From: Acipenser ruthenus
Taxonomy: Eukaryota > Chordata > Actinopteri > Acipenseriformes > Acipenseridae
Length of the DNA: 64,000 nucleotides
Assembly: GCF_902713425.1 (NCBI RefSeq)
Contig: NC_081217.1
Location: 11,173,585 to 11,237,584 of the forward strand
Direction of reading: 5' to 3'
Shown here: in pieces, positions 60,276 through 64,000 of the stretch
How positions within the stretch are numbered: position 1 is the first letter of the stretch
Layout: every line of letters starts with the position of its first letter
Notes under the pieces: model-generated
Told to the model about the DNA's origin: nothing
Database searches by the model: none
The model's input: the letters and a program-made list of their open reading frames with translations, nothing else
Program-made: the position numbers and the translations under genes

Positions 60276-60733
60276 TCACAGAAAACAGGATAATCCTAGC
60301 GCTTCATTTAATCCCTCGGGTTGTACCATATGGAGATAGAAGATCCATTTGGATTCACATTGTAATAGTTTTTGATCGAGATTATCACGTCCTCGAGCTT
60401 GAAATATTTTTTGTATGCTGCGGTATTTCAGATCTGAAATGGAATGTTTGGCATCTACGAAATGTCTAGCTAGTGGTGAATGGATATCTTTTCTCCTAAT
60501 TGAACTTTTATGCTTGCTCATCAATGCGCAATCGTCACTGTCTAGTAGTTTTACCAACATATTGCAAATGGCAAGGACAAAAAAACAAATAAATGACATG
60601 CGTTGAAGCACAGGTCATCACTTGTAAGACACTGTACTCTTTTTTCGTTGTATGGCTTGTAAAACGCAAACGCATTATCACAGGCGGCACAATTACGACA
60701 TGGAAAATAATCCAGTAGATTTGTCCAGTACAC
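60276..60733 (-). mobile_element. Penelope-like fossil, unit 17
   Basis: Same broken fragment as the reference copy. In unit 18 the window ends just as this element begins. Confidence 0.78.
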
Positions 60734-61538
60734 CTAGATCTCTCGAACATGTCAATGAGTCAGCCCTTAATAAACACTGTCCGTGTTCATTTCTGTGTAT
60801 ATGACATTGTCTATAACCAATATCTGTTATGTAAGCGTATTGGTATGAAACCAATCGCAATTAATGCGATCCGTGTTTTCAGTCAGTTTGATAGTTTTAA
60901 TCAATCATCGAAAAAGCAGCAGTGCTTTGCAACTGTAGTTCATCTTTCTTACGTTTTGGTAAGACACCCACTCAGAACGTGTCCGCTTCCTCCAGCCCCC
61001 TAAGGAACACTGGAGCGGTCATCAATAACAGCGAGCAGTTGGTCAAAAACAACACTCGCTGTCTTCTTCACGCTCAAAAACGAACACTCTCACTCTTCCT
61101 CGTGGGTAGCGAGCCCAAACACTTTCAAAACGCATTTCGCTAGCAAATCACTATAGAAATGATCCCTGAAAGTATTGTTTTATGGGCAAGTGGCCGACCG
61201 TCTCCCTCCAACTCTGAGTGGCACCGGTAGCTGTGCCGGTGACAAATAAACAGGAGCACTTTCATATAATGCAATTGCTGTAGCCCAGTGAGTTGTTACA
61301 ATAACATTTCAAACTCATTCCAGACTGCAGGCGGTTAAAAGCTTAATTGGGTTCAATTTTTTGGTATGATTTAAAAAGTACGAGCCAGTTGCCTCATTTG
61401 CATTGCCTGCCTTCCTCCTTTGCACTGTGACGTCTATCAAACGTGTGCTTAAAATCTGATGAATACGATTCCCATTTGAACCGTAAATATTTTAATTATA
61501 CGCATACAGTGTTCTGTTGGGCTCCGAGGGTGTTATCT

Positions 61539-61610
61539 AATAAAACAACGTAATCGGTGAGCGCGTTCGGCTTAACCAAAACGTTGCTGTTTCAAGCCCA
61601 CGCAGGGACG
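61539..61610 (+). pseudogene. tRNA-Asn relic, unit 17
   Basis: Identical to the reference relic. Confidence 0.8.
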
Positions 61611-62371
61611 AGGCATTCTTTTTGTCAATCGCCTTTCTGTCAAGCCAGTAAACCTGTATATAATAAGAAACATTCAACAGCTCGGAAACACCATAATAGA
61701 ATCCAATGCGTTTACAAATGTGTTTTGAAACTGTTCATTTTTCACCCAAATGCGGTTCTCAAAAATTGTTTTGCCTACATTTTTCTATTGCTATTATTAT
61801 TTTTTCCAGAGTAAGACGAAAAAGCAAACATCCATGAAATAGGTAAACACTGCTACAGCGCTTGAACTGTCTCAACAAACGTTCAGCTCTAAAACGTGTA
61901 CATTGAAAGTCTATTAACATCTTTAACACAATCATGTGTGTTCCAATAGCGGCTATTCCACATGGTGATCAATAAAGTGAATGCTGGCTTTGTTCACATA
62001 TTAGCAAGACGTTTTCAGGATTCACGCATATTCTGAACAAGCACACTAGAATATGGTAATGAAAGGACAGGAAAATAACAGGTTTATTGGCTTTGGTCTT
62101 GTATCGTCACCCTGACTACTGTCAGGTAAGGAAGTGGCATTAATCAAAACGTAATTATGTAAGGTTACCAATGCGCAAATACGAAGCATATTAAAACTTC
62201 TTCACAATCTTAAATCTTCCCACATGCATTTCAAACACTTACTGATAAGTACGGCCCTTTCCCAATGTAACTGCTTTGTTTGAACACCAAAGATGGCTTG
62301 GATATTTATGAAACCACGATACTATTGTTCCCACTTTCTTTAGAACTACCAAATGTGCGCTTCCCATGTCA

Positions 62372-62445
62372 GCCCTAGTGGCCTAATGGCTAAGGCCACT
62401 GGCCTCCTAAGCCAGGGATAGTGGGTTCGAGTCCCATCTGGGGTG
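62372..62445 (+). tRNA. tRNA-Arg (CCT), unit 17
   Basis: Identical to the reference copy; last Arg gene in the window. Confidence 0.93.
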
Positions 62446-62882
62446 GGGTTTTGTTATAAAATCGAACATAATTGTGTTATGTTTTATTGGCATGTGATAT
62501 TTTGTAGATCTTGTTATCTGCTAAGTCCGCTCACGCTAGCCACAACGTGCTTGAGTGCTGTGGCAGCAGCCATGAAGCAAGTCAGTTTTTCAGTTGAAAT
62601 CAAGATCTACTTTGTTTTTTGTGTATGGGTGGTTTGAAAAGATCACTTAAATTGTTACGTATTTTGAAATAAAGATGTATTCATTATTATGAACGTTGAC
62701 AGAAAGGATATTGTATTTACATTTCCCACGTGTGCTTGCCTTGTATAAATCGATGGAGTTTCAACAAAGGCATTTGACTTCGGTTCATGTTAGCCTATAC
62801 TGCCATCTGCAGCATTACCGCGGGTGTCTTTTACTTCTTTTGACAATAATATGGATCATTTCACAGTCCCATGTAAGAACAT

Positions 62883-62964
62883 GTAGTCGTGGCCGAGTGG
62901 TTAAGGCGATGGACTAGAAATCCATTGGGGTTTCCCCGCGCAGGTTCGAATCCTGCCGACTACG
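62883..62964 (+). tRNA. tRNA-Ser (AGA), unit 17
   Basis: Gene body identical to the reference copy; private upstream C (AGTCCCATG). Confidence 0.97.
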
Positions 62965-63129
62965 TAAGCTTTCTTTTTAATTGTATGTGTTCATTCCTAA
63001 TACATGTTTAAAGATGAGGAATCTGAAATATTACTGGTTCTACTTCATATCGCACCGGTTCATTTAGTTAAAGAATGTTCATTTTGGCACCATTCCAAAT
63101 GCTGTGGTTTCTTTAAAGAAGAAAAGTCA

Positions 63130-63203
63130 TGGCCCGTACGGGGATCGAACCCGCGACCTTGGCGTTATTAGCACCACGCTCTAACCAACTGAGCTAACCG
63201 GCC
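63130..63203 (-). tRNA. tRNA-Ile (AAT), unit 17
   Basis: Identical to the reference copy; the ordinary form, unlike its expected partner in unit 11. Confidence 0.97.
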
Positions 63204-63222
63204 ACACACATGGAGCGCGTTA

Positions 63223-64000
63223 ATAAAACCCGAGAAAAACAAGGCCTGCGGACATTATGATTACCAAGATGTTATGTTAAACTCAACAATAACACATTCA
63301 AAGTATTGGAAAGGCATAATTAGAGGTCTCATCTTTATGAGGCAGTTTAGCAGTGTGAAGAAAGTGGCGAGGTGCGGGCTTGCGGTGACTTTCTCTCATT
63401 TAAAAAGCTGTGATTTGAATACTAAAAAGAAAAACATGTAAAATTACCAAGCATTCGGTGGACGTTTTAGAAATAAATTAACAAGAACTGTTGTCAGAAG
63501 TGGGGTTCGAGCCCACGCCTCCATGGAGACTGCGAACTGACCACAGCGCCTTAGACCGCTCGGCCATCCTGACTTACACCGACGACTTTGCACAACGCTG
63601 CAGCACACTGCTGAACCTCCCATGTCTGACGCTGCAGTAAATCACCTGGCGTGTGCGTGTACTTGTTCTTTTTCTGTTTATATTAAGGAGGGCGACAGGT
63701 TTTGTCGCATTTTGTATGGAATCACAAGGACACTCCTCTTACTGAAAGAAAATATACTGCAAACAGAGCGATCGCTTCACGGTTTGAATCAAAATCAGAA
63801 CAGTCTGTTAGCAAATGAACTTCATCAAAAAACCACAAAGGCATTACATAAATGTTACAGATATATTTCGTAGACAGAACAGTTGTAACATATTTGAGTA
63901 CATTTCTAAACAATCTGCTAATAACAGACATAATCTCAAAGCGCTATAATTTATTTTCAGATCTTATGAAAGACAAGTATGGTTGCGCATTATATCACAG
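63223..64000 (+). repeat. array unit 18 (cut by window end)
   Basis: Only the first 778 bp are present: the T37 form of tRNA-Leu and the start of the following spacer. It lacks the patch expected if it were the six-unit partner of unit 12. Confidence 0.96.
63492..63573 (-). tRNA. tRNA-Leu (CAG), unit 18, T37 form
   Basis: Last complete tRNA gene of the window. It carries T37, which breaks the spacing of three units seen among units 7, 10, 13 and 16. Confidence 0.88.

Larger units (their letters stand above)
57997..62869 (+). repeat. six-unit higher-order repeat, partial third copy
   Basis: It continues the 22,315 bp offset match against 35682-40554 and stops at the private C upstream of tRNA-Ser in unit 17, beyond which the two tails differ. 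Confidence 0.7.
59504..63222 (+). repeat. array unit 17
   Basis: Marker code C,G,C,C,CA. It matches unit 11 until about 62869, then carries a private C (AGTCCCATG) and an ordinary tail without unit 11's patch, so the higher-order pattern ends here. Confidence 0.97.
1..64000. repeat. tRNA gene tandem array, 3.72 kb unit
   Basis: The whole window is built from a 3,719 bp unit in direct orientation, with no spacer or foreign DNA between copies. The unit start used here is the A of ATAAAACCCGAG, chosen because it opens the window; the biological phase is unknown. Within each unit the order is Leu(-), Penelope-like fragment(-), Asn relic(+), Arg(+), Ser(+), Ile(-). Five marker sites separate the units: m1, C or T in GCCTGyGG near the unit start; m2, base 37 of tRNA-Leu (G or T); m3, TCAAAyGTG about 1.93 kb in; m4, CAGCGyTTG about 2.36 kb in; m5, the pair GAATyTGAA and CATTTwGTT between Ser and Ile. 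Codes are given per unit in that order. The near identity implies recent amplification or continuing homogenisation. Confidence 0.98.

Noticed and set aside
1-64000. CRISPR array or classical short-period satellite
   Set aside because: The repeat unit is 3.7 kb with genes inside and no short repeat-spacer pattern.

Overview
This 64 kb window is one uninterrupted tandem array. A unit of 3,719 bp (3,715-3,720 across copies) repeats head to tail 17 times, and an 18th copy is cut off by the window end. Units start at 1, 3716, 7436, 11155, 14874, 18593, 22313, 26032, 29751, 33470, 37189, 40908, 44628, 48347, 52066, 55785, 59504 and 63223. The array has no flank on either side, so its true size is unknown. 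No protein-coding gene can be supported; every open frame is short and recurs only because the DNA recurs.

Each unit carries four recognisable nuclear tRNA genes, in this order: tRNA-Leu(CAG) on the minus strand, tRNA-Arg(CCT) plus, tRNA-Ser(AGA) plus and tRNA-Ile(AAT) minus. The window therefore holds 69 tRNA loci (18 Leu and 17 each of Arg, Ser and Ile). Ser and Ile are close to vertebrate consensus, with intact RNA polymerase III A and B boxes and an oligo-T terminator. Arg has one extra base between the D stem and anticodon stem. Leu has a non-consensus first base in the T loop, a purine at position 32 and no nearby terminator. Between Leu and Arg, every unit also holds a decayed tRNA-Asn(GTT) relic, which suggests that the ancestral unit had at least five tRNA genes.

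Downstream of Leu (at higher coordinates), on the minus strand, each unit holds a broken fragment of a Penelope-like retroelement. It covers only the C-terminal GIY-YIG endonuclease region. It must have been present before the unit was amplified.

The units are nearly identical, but marker bases show a second level of order. From about 13.4 kb to 62.9 kb the pattern repeats with a period of 22,315 bp, which is six units. Units 5-10 match units 11-16 apart from a few substitutions. A patch with roughly twenty differences at the unit 5/6 junction (copied at the 11/12 junction) contains a damaged tRNA-Ile, an altered tRNA-Leu and a tRNA-Ser with a base missing from its T loop. Unit 1 differs mainly by single-base insertions and deletions, which looks more like lower sequence quality than biology.

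The vertebrate-like tRNAs, about 40% GC by eye, the Penelope-like fragment and the tandem multi-tRNA unit suggest a vertebrate nuclear genome, most plausibly a fish or amphibian. Comparable multi-tRNA tandem arrays are known in Xenopus and zebrafish. The species cannot be named from this sequence. Unit 3 (7436-11154) is used below as the reference copy.
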